Below, one piece after another: positions 1-9,599 of a stretch of DNA of 64,000 bases. Every line of letters starts with the position of its first letter. Within the stretch, counting starts at the first letter, position 1. The stretch is taken from assembly GCA_009767595.1 (NCBI GenBank), contig VSDK01024160.1, positions 335,688-399,687 of the forward strand, given 5' to 3'. Source of the DNA: Symbiodinium kawagutii. Its lineage: Eukaryota; Sar; Dinophyceae; Suessiales; Symbiodiniaceae. The position numbers and the translations under genes were made by a program. The notes beneath the pieces are model-generated. The model was not told the origin of the DNA. It saw nothing but the letters and a program-made list of their open reading frames with translations, and did not search any database.

Positions 1-1272
1 CATTTTTTGAGGTTCTTAACGCACCAGTGGCTTGCACGCGGTGCAACAGCACCAACTCAGAAACTAAGCCATTTCCATCAACCAGGCAATTTCCAATCTG
101 GGTGACTTCTTGTGATGACATCCTTGGTGCAGAAGGATCAGCTAAACGGTAGGCGAGGAGAGTTCCCGCTTGCAGGAGGGGAATGCCAGTTGCTGGTGGC
201 GAGTGGTGCCATACTTCAAGCACAAGACGCAGGGGGATCCCATCTCACTAAATGAGCAGGCGGGCGGCGGGCACAGTGGGGCTTAGCTGCGGTGAGTTGT
301 GCTCTCGGGTCGATGATGTTGAAACCAAATGTTGATGGCCATGGGCAACTCCCAGAGCAGTAGCAAACTGTTTACTGAGCCGCAAGCTATCGCATGCCCA
401 ATCATTGGTTCTCAACTGGTTGCATTGGGCCATCAAGTTCAAACGGGAACTGGCAATTCCTCGCATTTGGTCCGGGAAAGCTTTTGTTCAACATGTTCGG
501 CCCGGTTTTCACGTCCAAAGGTCTGTGTACTGTGCCCGTTTTTCAAGTCCTCGGCTGCTGATGAATCAAACCGTAGCTGTAGCATGAATGATGGCCCCAA
601 ATTGCTGGCTTTGGCACAATCTTTGATTGAGAGCCTTGAGAGAGGGATGACATAACAGCTTTCCAGATCAGAAACAGTCAAACTCTTGCGGACATGCGAG
701 CCAAAGATAGCCAAAGTATGCACAAGCTACAACACATATCGGCGACACCGGGACTGCATCCCGGGAGGCCAAAGGGTTGGCCGTCATAGCACCATTTGCT
801 AAGTTCTCAGGGCTCAAGATGCTAGAGATTTTTAAGATATCAAATTAAATGATCTTAGATGTGCATAATCATGGATACCATCATAAAAATGGGTAGCCAG
901 CCATAGATCTATGGATCAATCATCAACCATGGATATTAATGGGTAGCCAGCCATAGATGATCCATCCCCACTTTCTGAGGGCTGGCGGGGATGGCGCCGG
1001 CTCGGGAGGTCTTGTTGGAGAGCTCGCGATTGGGCTCGGATTGGAACCTGACGCTCAGCTGTCATGCCCTGCCTGTCCCTTCCATGGGCACCCCACGGGG
1101 GTCATGGCTTATATGGGAATATTAGGTGACGGGTGATTGGAAGCACGATGGGTACGGTCAAGAGTCAAGGTTATTGTTTATTTACTTTTAATTTACTTTT
1201 TATTTACATATGCATTTATTTACTTTATTTTTTTTTCTTGGTCGAGTTTTGGTGCTTTTGCTGTTTTGCAAG
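1..1272. other. No supported gene
   Basis: Both strands show overlapping short open frames at 250-720, but none has splice signals, codon bias or a motif that decides between them. From about 780 to 960 the sequence is AT-rich, with repeated words such as GGGTAGCCAGCCATAGAT at 892 and 943. I see no convincing gene here. Confidence 0.4.
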
Positions 1273-1412
1273 ATCCAAGTACGAGGGGTCCGAGGGGTTG
1301 GTCCAAATTTATGATCGATGCATGGTGCTTAATGGATGGTAAAAGGATTGCCGGCGCGCTTGTGATGATGGGGCAGGTGATCGTGGACCTGCCCAGAACG
1401 GGGACCCCTTAG
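1273..1412 (+). CDS. Possible terminal exon, unknown protein
   Basis: After a pyrimidine-rich stretch ending in AG (1271-1272) a frame stays open to a TAG at 1410-1412. It encodes segments such as GWSKFMIDAWCLMDGKR and IAGALVMMGQVIVDL. No family is recognised. The call rests on the acceptor and the protein-like composition only. Confidence 0.3.
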
Positions 1413-1669
1413 TGCCGTCTATTGAGCCAAATAGGAGGGGCCTCGCTTGAATCGCGGTGGTTTGGGGACTGCTGCTGGGGTCTGAGACTAATGGATTTCA
1501 GTTGCGTTGCGTTTTGCATGGGTATGTCGCGCAAGGTTGCCATGTTGCCACCCAAAGTTGGTGGTGCACCTGTTCAAATGATCGTTCGTCCGGTGGCAGC
1601 CGGGGCCATTCTGTGAAGCGTCCATCCGATGATTCAGTGCAGGATGAGTTGGATGACCACAGAATGAAG

Positions 1670-1868
1670 CGATCAGCTGGGTTCAGTTTCAAGCGATCAG
1701 GATGGTTCAGCGCAAGTTTTGACACTTCCTCCATGGCTTCCACCGGAAACCCGCTGTGGCTGGTTGAATCCCTCAGGAATTGGTCGCGCTGCCGGAACTT
1801 GGCCAAGGATCAGGCCCCGGGAGCTGCACCTGGGGGAAGTTGGGATGCAGAAAATGACCCACTTGCTG
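1670..1868 (+). CDS. Exon candidate, unknown protein
   Basis: The frame opens just after an AG at 1668-1669 and runs 66 codons to CTG at 1866-1868, where a GT donor follows. It includes LTLPPWLPPETRCGWLNPSG and LHLGEVGMQKMTHLL. It ends in phase 0. The donor GT is the second and third base of a TIR-element copy starting at 1868, so an element appears to have supplied the splice site. Phase agrees with the exon starting at 2035. No homology is recognised. Confidence 0.45.
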
Positions 1869-1973
1869 GTGTCTCAAAATGGGGTGCCCCTGAATGGTGG
1901 GTGTGTTGCTAAATGAATGTAAGTGATTGATATGGGATGATTTAGGGGCACTTTTGTTTTGACAAACGCCCAC
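1868..1973. mobile_element. TIR element family 3, copy a (putative introner)
   Basis: The left end GGTGTCTCAAAATGGGG (from 1868) is an imperfect inverted match to the right end, AGGGGCAC followed by TTTGACAAACGCCC, ending near 1973. The length of about 106 bp and the ends match copies at 11181-11282 and 60765-60880. The left end holds the donor GT of the intron after exon 1670-1868. Confidence 0.5.
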
Positions 1974-2034
1974 TTAACCCATATCACCATTGTAGATATT
2001 GTCGCCCTCGCTGCACATGGAATACCAGACATAG

Positions 2035-2268
2035 GGCCGTTCGCAGATGATCGTGCCCTCAAACCGCCAGATCGCGGGAATGTTGCAAAATGTTGCAAAT
2101 GCTTGGTGGGCGTATTTCATGGTATTTCTCACATTTTCTCAACAGCCCTCAGAGCGCAAATCATTTTGGTTCCCGATGTCACAACTTGTTTGTGGGGGCA
2201 GCTTTAAACAGGTCACAGCCCTGTGGGTCGGTGAACTCCTCAAGGACTTTAGTGGACGTGTTGCATGA
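2035..2268 (+). CDS. Terminal exon candidate, unknown protein
   Basis: After an AG at 2033-2034 the frame is open for 77 codons to TGA at 2266-2268, including an internal ATG at 2047. It encodes MIVPSNRQIAGMLQNVANAW, a hydrophobic WWAYFMVFLTF stretch and LWVGELLKDFSGRVA. Incoming phase 0 agrees with the exon ending at 1868. A short membrane segment is possible. No family is recognised. Confidence 0.45.
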   Translation, partial: GRSQMIVPSNRQIAGMLQNVANAWWAYFMVFLTFSQQPSERKSFWFPMSQLVCGGSFKQVTALWVGELLKDFSGRVA

Positions 2269-2403
2269 ACGTGTTGCACGAATGTCCCTCCCAACCGAAT
2301 GGCTAAGGGTGATGCACACTTGATCTACAAGCAGAACAGCAGATGAGATCATTTTACACTTGGCAAGTGGTGCTTGTTGCAACCCTCCGGGCGCGCATGA
2401 GTC

Positions 2404-2694
2404 ATGGGATGTCAGGCCCCATCCAGTCATAAGTTGGTTTTTGACTTCGATGGAACGAGTTTTGGGGGCAACGAACTGACCTCGCAACGGCGGACCCGCC
2501 AGCGATCCGATGCCATACCGATGCCTTTGCTTTCCACTTGGCAGGTCTTGGAGGTGAATTGCATCAGACACGGCAGGCGAGTTGGGGGCGGGCAATTTTA
2601 ATCGCCATGCTTCAACAAGCCCCTGCCATCCCCTGCCATCCCCTGCCTCATGACGAAAGAGGAAGGTTTGTGAAGCCGAAACTTCAGGGCACAC
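2404..2694. other. Open on both strands, coding strand unclear
   Basis: On plus, an open frame includes LVFDFDGTSFGGNEL and ends at an AG followed by GT (2544-2546). On minus, a 171-codon frame covers 2694-2179. Neither has a recognised motif. One strand is probably a shadow, or both are remnants of a repeat. Confidence 0.2.
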
Positions 2695-2699
2695 ACATC

Positions 2700-3779
2700 A
2701 TGGCACTACCGGAATGATTAGACCAGTCTCAAACATCATTTGCATCAATTAACCATCAGTGAATGTCATTAACCACTATCAACCACTATTAATCAACAAG
2801 CTGATCGACTGACTAATGGCTTTGGCTGGTTGGTATTGACCAACGCCGGTGCACAGGAATTTTTATCCGGTGCTCTACAGCCGCAACCAGAAGGTCAGCG
2901 TGCATTCCAATGTGGCCAAGCAGCACCAAGCAGCACTGCGTGATGGAGAGGGATCAAGACTTGACTAGCTGTTGGTTTCAGGTGTTTTCTTATAGATTGA
3001 TTGTATATTAGTTTTCATCCCTATGTTGGACGACTCGTGCGTTGGAGGTCTATCTTGTGGACTGGGCAAAGTGATCATGATTTCTTTTCCATTCCCATTT
3101 ATACAAACTGGCCTTTTGAATAAATGGATGGGCAAATAGATAGATAGAGAGATATAAATAGCACGTCGGCTTTTTATTGTTGGCTCTTGTTGGGTTGGCT
3201 TTTGCTGGCTGCAGTATCAAGAATCAATTCGTGGCTGTTGCGGGAATTCGCAACTGTTACTCTTGGCTACCCCCATCCAACGCCTTTTTTGTGCATGGCA
3301 AGGTTGGAGCACTGTCTGCTGATCAAGCTGCTTCCGGTAGATGATGGCGGACACACCATGGCTGTGATATGTTTTTCATCATGTGGTGGTTTCAACTGAG
3401 AGCCATCGCTATCACAAGTCACCAGGAAACCATTGTAAAAAATCATTCTGTACTCCGAGGTAGCGATGGAAACGGAGAATCATGCTATAACCATTTATTA
3501 GGGTCATAGTGAAACAACCTTCGAAACAATGGGTAATGACATTCATCAGTCGAATGATCGTGAACAATGTTCACTATGAATCACCTGGTATCCGCTCAAC
3601 TGCCAAAGTGACATCTATGAAGGGGCTCACCCCTTGGCACCAACTGAACATGAGCATTTGCTTAGAAGCCGCGATTTAACGGTGAGTGCATTGATGGACA
3701 CCCCGAGCCTTGTAACTTGCAACCCAGATATCCCGGTTGGTTTACCAATGCATGGCTTGCAGGGGATGACTATCCACAG
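2700..3779. other. Repeat-rich spacer
   Basis: Diverged repeats of the ATTAACCACTATCAACC type lie near 2740-2790 and a GATA-rich tract lies at 3138-3155. Short plus-strand frames at 3187-3399 lack support. I see no gene. Confidence 0.4.
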
Positions 3780-3958
3780 CCCAGGAGATGGCTCTCACAT
3801 ATCCAGACTGCATCCGTCGCTTGCTGGCACTTGGCAGGGCCACAGGCTTGGAAGACGCCCCTCGGAACAGGAGTCTCCCGCGCCCTGCGTCACATCGTAT
3901 CGCCGCAAGCCTGACTTTGCTTCTGCTCATTCCGCAGTGTTCATATCGCAGTTCCCGG
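3780..3958 (+). CDS. Exon candidate, frame uncertain
   Basis: An acceptor CCACAG at 3774-3779 precedes a stretch open in more than one plus frame. The frame containing EMALTYPDCIRRLLALG looks the most protein-like. A GT near 3959 could be the donor. No family is recognised. Confidence 0.3.
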
Positions 3959-4293
3959 TTGGTGATACGATCATGAGATTGTTGTCCAATTGTTTTACTG
4001 CTCTTTTCGAGCACGATATTTCAAAACAACATGCACAAATAAGCAAATCAATACTGCATATATCCGTGCACATGGAGAGAGATCCGTGCACATGTATGTG
4101 TATATTTCTGTATTTGAATAAATAAATAAGTACATGCATACACATGTAAATAAATAAATGAATAAATAAATAAATGAATAAGTATATATGTGTATGATCT
4201 ATTTAAACTCATGCAGGTACACACATACTTTATGCCTTTCGTATTCTGCTGAGGTCTTTTCTACCCTCATTTGGGTGGCTTCGTGTCTGCCAG

Positions 4294-4363
4294 CTGCTCC
4301 GACAAGCGGCAGCTGCGCTTACGCCGCTACAAGGCGCTGCCCAGTGTCACCAGAATGAACCCC
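4294..4363 (+). CDS. Short exon, unknown protein
   Basis: Bounded by CTGCCAG (acceptor) and GTATAG (donor). The frame CSDKRQLRLRRYKALPSVTR has almost all codons ending in G or C, unlike the other frames, which supports it. It ends in phase 0. The protein is basic and unidentified. Confidence 0.5.
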
Positions 4364-4375
4364 GTATAGTGGAGA

Positions 4376-4480
4376 AGCATTTAGGGGAATGGATATCCAC
4401 TACAATGGTTATCCATCATATATATAGGGGAATGGATATCCAGCATTTATGTTATCCACTATTTATTGGACATTTTGGGA
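4376..4480 (+). repeat. Diverged tandem repeat in an intron
   Basis: The word TAGGGGAATGGATATCCA occurs twice (about 4382 and 4426), each followed by an AT-rich stretch ending in TTATCCA. The period is about 45 bp. It lies just after the exon ending at 4363. Confidence 0.5.
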
Positions 4481-4620
4481 AAAATAACCCCTGTATAGGT
4501 GAACATTCACCATTTTTGGATATTCAGCAAAGCAAAATGTTCCCTAAAAGATTTCGCGAAAAGTTTGGATATTCACCGAATATTTGCCAAATTTTCACCC
4601 TGCAGATTTCCCGAAAAAGA

Positions 4621-4739
4621 TGTGGCAGTGGGCCAAAACCCCATACCCCTGGTTCCCCTGTCATTGACCATTGTTTTCCCTATTATTATTGGTTATTATC
4701 CCTCATAAACTTGGTTGGTTAATATTGACCTGTAGCCAT
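4621..4739. mobile_element. TIR element family 1, copy a
   Basis: The copy starts TGTGGCAGTGGGCCAA and ends TATTGACCTGTAGCCAT, an imperfect inverted pair. Inside are the family words ACCCCTGGTTCCCC and CCATTGTTTTCCC. It sits between exons 4294-4363 and 4756-4839, so it lies within an intron if those exons are real. Confidence 0.55.
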
Positions 4740-4755
4740 TTGTGTGTCTGTTTAG

Positions 4756-4839
4756 CTGTTGCTCCGCCGGCCAACAGGGCCGCAGCTCCGAGTTGCGTGA
4801 CAACGCCAAGGATCTCCGCGTGTCGTTTTGGGCCGCCGG
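4756..4839 (+). CDS. Exon candidate, unknown protein
   Basis: Bounded by TGTTTAG and a GTGAAT donor. The frame CCSAGQQGRSSELRDNAK then DLRVSFWAAG has strong G/C third positions. Incoming phase does not match the exon at 4294-4363 directly, so another exon or a non-GT donor may intervene. No family is recognised. Confidence 0.45.
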
Positions 4840-5149
4840 GTGAATGATCGCCGGGGGGGATGATCAGCCATGGTTGGCTGAGGCTGGTGAATGATTGGGC
4901 CAACCATGGCTGAGAATGATGCTTAATGATGGTTAATTATGGTAAATGATGGTAACTGATGCTGAATTTTCTAAGGTTGATCATGGTTACTGATGGTTAG
5001 TGGTCTTGATCATCACAATCATTAGTTTTCCATTTGTTTTGCAAGGCATCTAGTATATGGTCAAGAAGTGGTAAGAGTGGTTGAGAATGAATAAGGATGG
5101 TGAACGGAAGATTCACGATGATAAGCCACCCACATTTTTTTCCGAGAAA

Positions 5150-5352
5150 TCGCTTCTGGCCTCCCAGGAACTACCCTGCCAGTATGGATCTCACATGATG
5201 CCCGCTAGGGATGACCATCCACTGGGAAGCCATGGGAAACCCTTGCCCCCGGTGTTGGGAGCCGCTCCCCCATGCCAGGACATCTGGATTGTCCAACCAG
5301 TGGCAGGCATCCAGCATGATAAAGCTGTCCAGCCACTTGGCGAGCGGAGCAG
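5150..5352 (+). CDS. Exon candidate, strand not certain
   Basis: On plus, a frame including PPCQDIWIVQPVAG and ending GERS stops at a clean GTGAGG donor (5353). Its phase 2 fits the exon at 5523. On minus the same DNA is open, with a persuasive frame including KWLDSFIMLDACHWLDN and a higher share of G/C third positions. I favour plus only because of the phase match. No family is recognised. Confidence 0.35.
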
Positions 5353-5522
5353 GTGAGGAAATGCGGCCGTGAGGAACTGCAGTTGACCATGATGAATAAG
5401 CAACTCTAGTTGGTTATATAATGACAATATATCATTTATAATGGTTATAAATAATGGTTGGCGAGGTTGCTGACTTTTTGGGCAAGTGCGCAGGTTTGAG
5501 CACCAAGCCGAATCACAGGTAG

Positions 5523-5729
5523 CAAGCTCCAGTACTCCACAACAGTCCTTCTGAAGGTGCTCAACCGTGAGCAGTTGCCACGTGCCCCCCGAAACATTGC
5601 CGAAGTAGTCTTGATGTGTCTAAGGGTGGCGGCTGTGCCTCGAAGGATGGGAACATTTGCCAACCAACTGGTGGAACCATCCACTTGGGGCGCCTCCAAA
5701 TCCCACCCTTTCAGCAAACATCTTCCAAA
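5523..5729 (+). CDS. Exon candidate, unknown protein
   Basis: Acceptor CAGGTAG (to 5522) and donor GTACGC (5730). Joined to the exon ending at 5352 it reads GERS-SKLQYSTTVLLKVL, then NREQLPRAPRNIAEVVLM and MGTFANQLVEPSTWG. The predicted 170-bp intron is GT-AG. The minus strand is also open over this region (5445-5816), so transcript data are needed to settle strand. Confidence 0.4.
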
Positions 5730-6086
5730 GTACGCGCACACGTCAGCACGCAGACATGCCTCTCCCTCTCTACCTCTCTCTGTATGTGCACGTTTATGTA
5801 TATACGTACCGTGCATTTGTGTATAGACCTATGTGCAGACGCAGAGGCCAATAGACAGACAGATTGATGGATAGATAAACGGAAAGCTAGTCAGCATACA
5901 GAGAGAGAGAGAGATACATAGATCTATAGATAAATGGGATTAGATTCGATTAGATTAACTCAGATGAGATAAGATGAGATTGGACTACATAGATCGATGG
6001 ATAGAAAGAAAGGATTAGGTTCGATCAGATGAGATCAGACTAGATCAAGTAAAGCAAATAGATCCATAGATAGGTGGATGGATACA

Positions 6087-6093
6087 TAGATGC

Positions 6094-6144
<51 letters not shown>

Positions 6145-6147
6145 TAT
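6087..6147 (+). repeat. Microsatellite (GATA)n
   Basis: About 13 uninterrupted GATA units near 6095-6143, inside a wider GATA/GATT-rich tract (5870-6150). Confidence 0.95.
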
Positions 6148-6204
6148 ATACATACACAAGAAATCATATGAATAGGCCCTTGGAGGCCCTTGGAGGCCCT
6201 TGGA

Positions 6205-6350
6205 GGCAACTGGGTCAAACTCGATACAGCAATCCCCTCAGCAGCAGTCGCCAAGGTGGGCCACCACCCAGGTGATGCTACGACATTTGGGCAGCAAGAA
6301 GTCGCTGAGATGCAGCTGCGTGGTTGGCCGAACAGCACCGCGCCGGTGCT
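6205..6350 (+). CDS. Exon candidate, frame uncertain
   Basis: Two plus frames are open. One reads GGNWVKLDTAIPSAAVAKVG. The other begins after a CAG at 6269-6271 and reads VMLRHLGSKKSLRCSCVVG up to a GT near 6342. It follows a triplicated GGAGGCCCTT word at 6175-6204. No family is recognised. Confidence 0.3.
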
Positions 6351-6647
6351 GACTGTTAGATGTCACAGCCATTTGTTCCTGGGAAATCTCCATCCATCAT
6401 TGCCAGTATCATTAGGTAGACTAGTAGTTTATCATTCCTGTAAAGTGCCAACACCTCTTGTCGGAACATTATTCGTGTATTCATTGTCATTGACCATGAG
6501 CGTTTAAACACGCTCGTGCATTTCACCGCAGGCTCAGGCTATCACTAGCACAGCGCGTACTATGCGCAAGGAATGGATCATGGAAGATAGCACGAAACGA
6601 TAGGAATCGAAACCACAAACTGCAGTGCTTCCCCAAGATGTAGGGAT

Positions 6648-6760
6648 GATTTATGGATTTATGGTGATTTATGATGATTTATGGTGAGATATGGTGATTT
6701 ATGGTGAGATATGGTGATTTATGGTGGTGATGATGACGGTGGTGGTGGTGGTGATGGTGG
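6648..6760 (+). repeat. Short tandem repeats of GATTTATGGT type
   Basis: Repeated GATTTATGGTGAGATATGGT units followed by GGTGGTGGTGATGG. Related TGGTTGATGATGG words continue to 7075. Low-complexity spacer. Confidence 0.8.
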
Positions 6761-6769
6761 TAGCCATGG

Positions 6770-6900
6770 TGATGCGAGTCATGGCTGCGCGTTTCGGTGC
6801 CCGTGGCCCAGGTATCTTGCCATCAAAGAGCACGAACTCGTGGCCCCGAGCTGAGCCGAAACGAGCCCACGGAGGGTGGATGAGCAACGCTGATGCATAG
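6770..6900. other. GC-rich exon-like patch, strand unclear
   Basis: Surrounded by AT-rich repeats, this patch is open on plus (ending RYLAIKEHELVAPS at a TGA, or a longer frame to TAG at 6898-6900) and on minus (GHEFVLFDGKIPGPRAPK). It probably contains an exon, but the strand cannot be decided. Confidence 0.3.
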
Positions 6901-7485
6901 GCTTTAAGGTGGTGAATGGTGGTTCATTAGAATGGTGGTTGATCATGATTTGTGATGGTTAATAATGGTAGTTGATGATTTGTGGTGGTGAATGATGGCT
7001 TGTGATGGTTAATGATGGTGAATCATGATTAATCATGGTTGCTTTCAATGATGGTTGATCTGATGGTTAATCACCCCTGATGTCAGTTCAGAGGAACGCT
7101 CGCTGCATCGATAGTGTTGGCTAGCAGTTTCGTGGGAAACCATGTTGAAACCCTGCAGTTTGGTTTAGTTGTGAATGAAACAAATAGTCATTAGTGATTG
7201 GTACCCTACCATCGGGGAGTAGTCCCATATGAGTTGTTAGTTCTTAGTCAATGGACTTTATTTTCCTCTTTGGTCCTGGCAAAAGCCAGCACACAACGTG
7301 AGAAGCCAGGTGTCACAAGGTTGTCACTTTCAGTGGGCTTTATGTTTTCATGGTTCAATCGTTGTATATTCAATGCATTTAGAAAAACATGAATACTCTA
7401 GATGTGATTTTGTAATCGTCATTGCTGGCATCCTTCTCACCGTTGCAACGTTGTTGAGCCATGAGTATCCTTGCTGCACCACCGC

Positions 7486-7486
<1 letters not shown>

Positions 7487-7536
<50 letters not shown>

Positions 7537-7537
7537 G
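7487..7537 (+). repeat. Microsatellite (CAT)n
   Basis: About 16 perfect ATC/CAT units. The methionine and isoleucine runs in overlapping frames are artefacts of this repeat. Confidence 0.97.
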
Positions 7538-7744
7538 ATGCCTTAAGCAATGTCACCTGACGTTTCGCAGTTGCATCCTCTCTGTTGTTCCTTCTCAAGG
7601 GGTTGGCAGGTAGCCCAGCCTACGAGCAAGTACAAGTCGAGCAGTGGCACAAACCCTGGTTGATGGTGGTTAAGCATAGTTTCAAACCACTGCTTAATAA
7701 TAAGCTGGTTTGTTTGTTGGGCTTGATGAGCATCAGCAACAGGA

Positions 7745-9187
7745 ATGGATAAAGCACTGTTTACTTTGAGGGTTGTTAGTCCACCTATCCACCTGCCCGC
7801 GAGCTGGGATTCGGACGGGAATATTTCTCAACCAAGAGAACGGGGTCAGCTCCACTGCTCGGGTGATCCAGGGCACATGAATTGCCCCGCTTGCCTTAAA
7901 AGCTACACTGGGACCTGGAGAGGCTTTCGTATTCCCAAGGTTCTTTCGTGTGGCCATGACATGTGCGAGATCTGTCTGCAGCGATCGCGAGTGTTGGAGT
8001 GTGCAGTTTGCCATGCCCTGTGCCTTTCTTCAGATGCTGAAACGAACCATGCACTTTGTTCAATCCTGGATTCGTGCATGACTTCCAGGGCAGCTGGAAG
8101 TGACACGCTGGAACTATTGAAACCTTCAGTCAAGGGCAGCGCTCCCACCAAGTTTGGGGGACAGGCCGGCAAATCCAAGCTTCGGCCAGTGGTGGAGTTG
8201 CACTTCGAATCTGCTTTGACTTGTCTGTGCTTTGGCGAGGTGCCGCATCCTTACAATCTGCTGGCTTGTGGCTCCAGAGATGGTTCACTGGTGCTGTACC
8301 GCCTCTTTGGGACGGACCCGAAGCTTGCGGCTGCACAGCCGTGCGATGGTAGCGTGGAGGTACACAGAAGAATGGTGGGCCATTCTGGTGCCATCACCTC
8401 ACTCTTGTTTACCATGGGAGACCGTCACATTTTGACCACCTCCCTCGATTCAACCATCAGACTTTGGACTGTGGACTGTGGAGATTTGCTGCGAATTTTT
8501 GAGGATGAAGCACCGCTTCTCGCAGCTGCGTTCTTGCCCCTGAATCCTGGGGTCGTCGCTGTTGCAGGTGCCAACTCAATGCTGCGACTTTGTGAAGTTG
8601 AGACGGGTCAGTTGGATGTCAAGGTGGAATTTTCAAGTCAGATTCGAGCCCTGACCTTTGATGATACGGGGAGATTTCTGCTAGCCGGCACACGTCCCGG
8701 CCATATTCATGTCTTGCAAGTTCAGGTAGAAGGTCTGGGTCCCACAATGGTGCGCCTGTTGTTCGAGTTCATGGTGTCTGTGGCGGATGGTAATGGAGTT
8801 AGCTGCGTCACCTTTGTGTCTGCAGCCCATGGTCGACCGGCTTGTTTGTTGGTAAATTGCTGCGATAGCTCCATGAGCATTTGGGATTGTATCTATGATG
8901 ATGGTTTTCTAAAGAATTTGGATCTGCGGCACTGGATTGAAGTGCCACATCGGTTCCTGCCAGTCTTGAAGAACTGTTTCTCTCCGTCAGCTGGGGGCTA
9001 TGCCATCTCGGCATCTGAAGACGGCTGTCTCTACGTTTGTGCCTTGAGGGACCACAAAATGTATTACCTGCAGCGTGATTCCGGGTCCGAAGTTGCAGTC
9101 CGGTCAGTGGCAGTGAATCCGCAGGACACCGTGTTGGCGTCTGCTGATGTGAAAGGAGACCTGGTATTGTGGAGACGTGTCGGTTGA
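7745..9187 (+). CDS. RING finger plus WD40-repeat protein
   Basis: Single uninterrupted frame of 480 residues. Residues 47-89 form a classic RING-HC pattern: Cys47, Cys50, Cys69, His71, Cys74, Cys77, Cys86 and Cys89 (motif LSCGHDMCEIC). From about residue 150 to 480 there are WD40-type blades, the clearest being VGHSGAITSLLF followed by STIRLWTV, then SASEDGCLYVCAL and ASADVKGDLVLW at the C-terminus. RING-HC domains usually recruit E2 enzymes, and WD40 propellers bind substrates, so an E3 ubiquitin-ligase role is likely but inferred. The first in-frame ATG was used; Met45, just before the RING, is an alternative. No intron is needed, unlike eS24. An AG in CAACAGGA just upstream could accept a spliced leader. 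Confidence 0.9.
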   Translation: MDKALFTLRVVSPPIHLPASWDSDGNISQPRERGQLHCSGDPGHMNCPACLKSYTGTWRGFRIPKVLSCGHDMCEICLQRSRVLECAVCHALCLSSDAETNHALCSILDSCMTSRAAGSDTLELLKPSVKGSAPTKFGGQAGKSKLRPVVELHFESALTCLCFGEVPHPYNLLACGSRDGSLVLYRLFGTDPKLAAAQPCDGSVEVHRRMVGHSGAITSLLFTMGDRHILTTSLDSTIRLWTVDCGDLLRIFEDEAPLLAAAFLPLNPGVVAVAGANSMLRLCEVETGQLDVKVEFSSQIRALTFDDTGRFLLAGTRPGHIHVLQVQVEGLGPTMVRLLFEFMVSVADGNGVSCVTFVSAAHGRPACLLVNCCDSSMSIWDCIYDDGFLKNLDLRHWIEVPHRFLPVLKNCFSPSAGGYAISASEDGCLYVCALRDHKMYYLQRDSGSEVAVRSVAVNPQDTVLASADVKGDLVLWRRVG

Positions 9188-9414
9188 GGTGAGCAGATGC
9201 TAGGTGAGCCAATGAAGAATTGCTGGTGGCAGGTTGGTGGCACTTTGGAGGGATGCTAACGCGTCAGTGTTTAGCATAGCTCTGAAACACCTCACCGGCT
9301 ATGCTGCTGCATCCTCCAGACTCAAGACTGTTGGTACTTATGTTGTGGTCTGCCAATTCTTTACTTGGTTCAATCTAAATGCGATGGTTGTCTAAACGAA
9401 TTAAACCGCCTTAG

Positions 9415-9542
9415 TTGCCATCGTGGATGAATCGGCACAGCTGCATTGCCACACCTGCAGTTTGGAGGATGGTCTCTTCATGGCTCTGGTGGCCAAGTTG
9501 GATGCCAGACAGGATCCAGCCGCCCCATTCAAGCCCCAGTAG
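9415..9542 (+). CDS. Terminal exon, unknown protein
   Basis: After TTAG (to 9414) a frame runs to TAG at 9540-9542, encoding VDESAQLHCHTCSLEDGLF and ALVAKLDARQDPAAPFKPQ. It lies 230 bp after the RING-WD40 stop in a different frame. It contains a CHTC pair but no full zinc motif. It may be the 3' end of a separate gene or an alternative terminus. No family is recognised. Confidence 0.45.
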
Positions 9543-9599
9543 CACCAGCGCTGCTGAAATGTAAGGCCTGGCAGCCATAACAATTGGATGGGCAGTGAT

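Noticed and set aside
780-820. GTCATAGCACCATTTGC followed by GGGCTCAAG as a DinoSL relic
   Set aside because: Matches are split by a long insertion and no gene follows, so chance is more likely.
7298-7546. ORFs made of Ile, Met or His runs, also at 25762-26016, 27136-27449 and 30367-30705
   Set aside because: They are translations of CAT and TGT microsatellites, open only because of the repeat.
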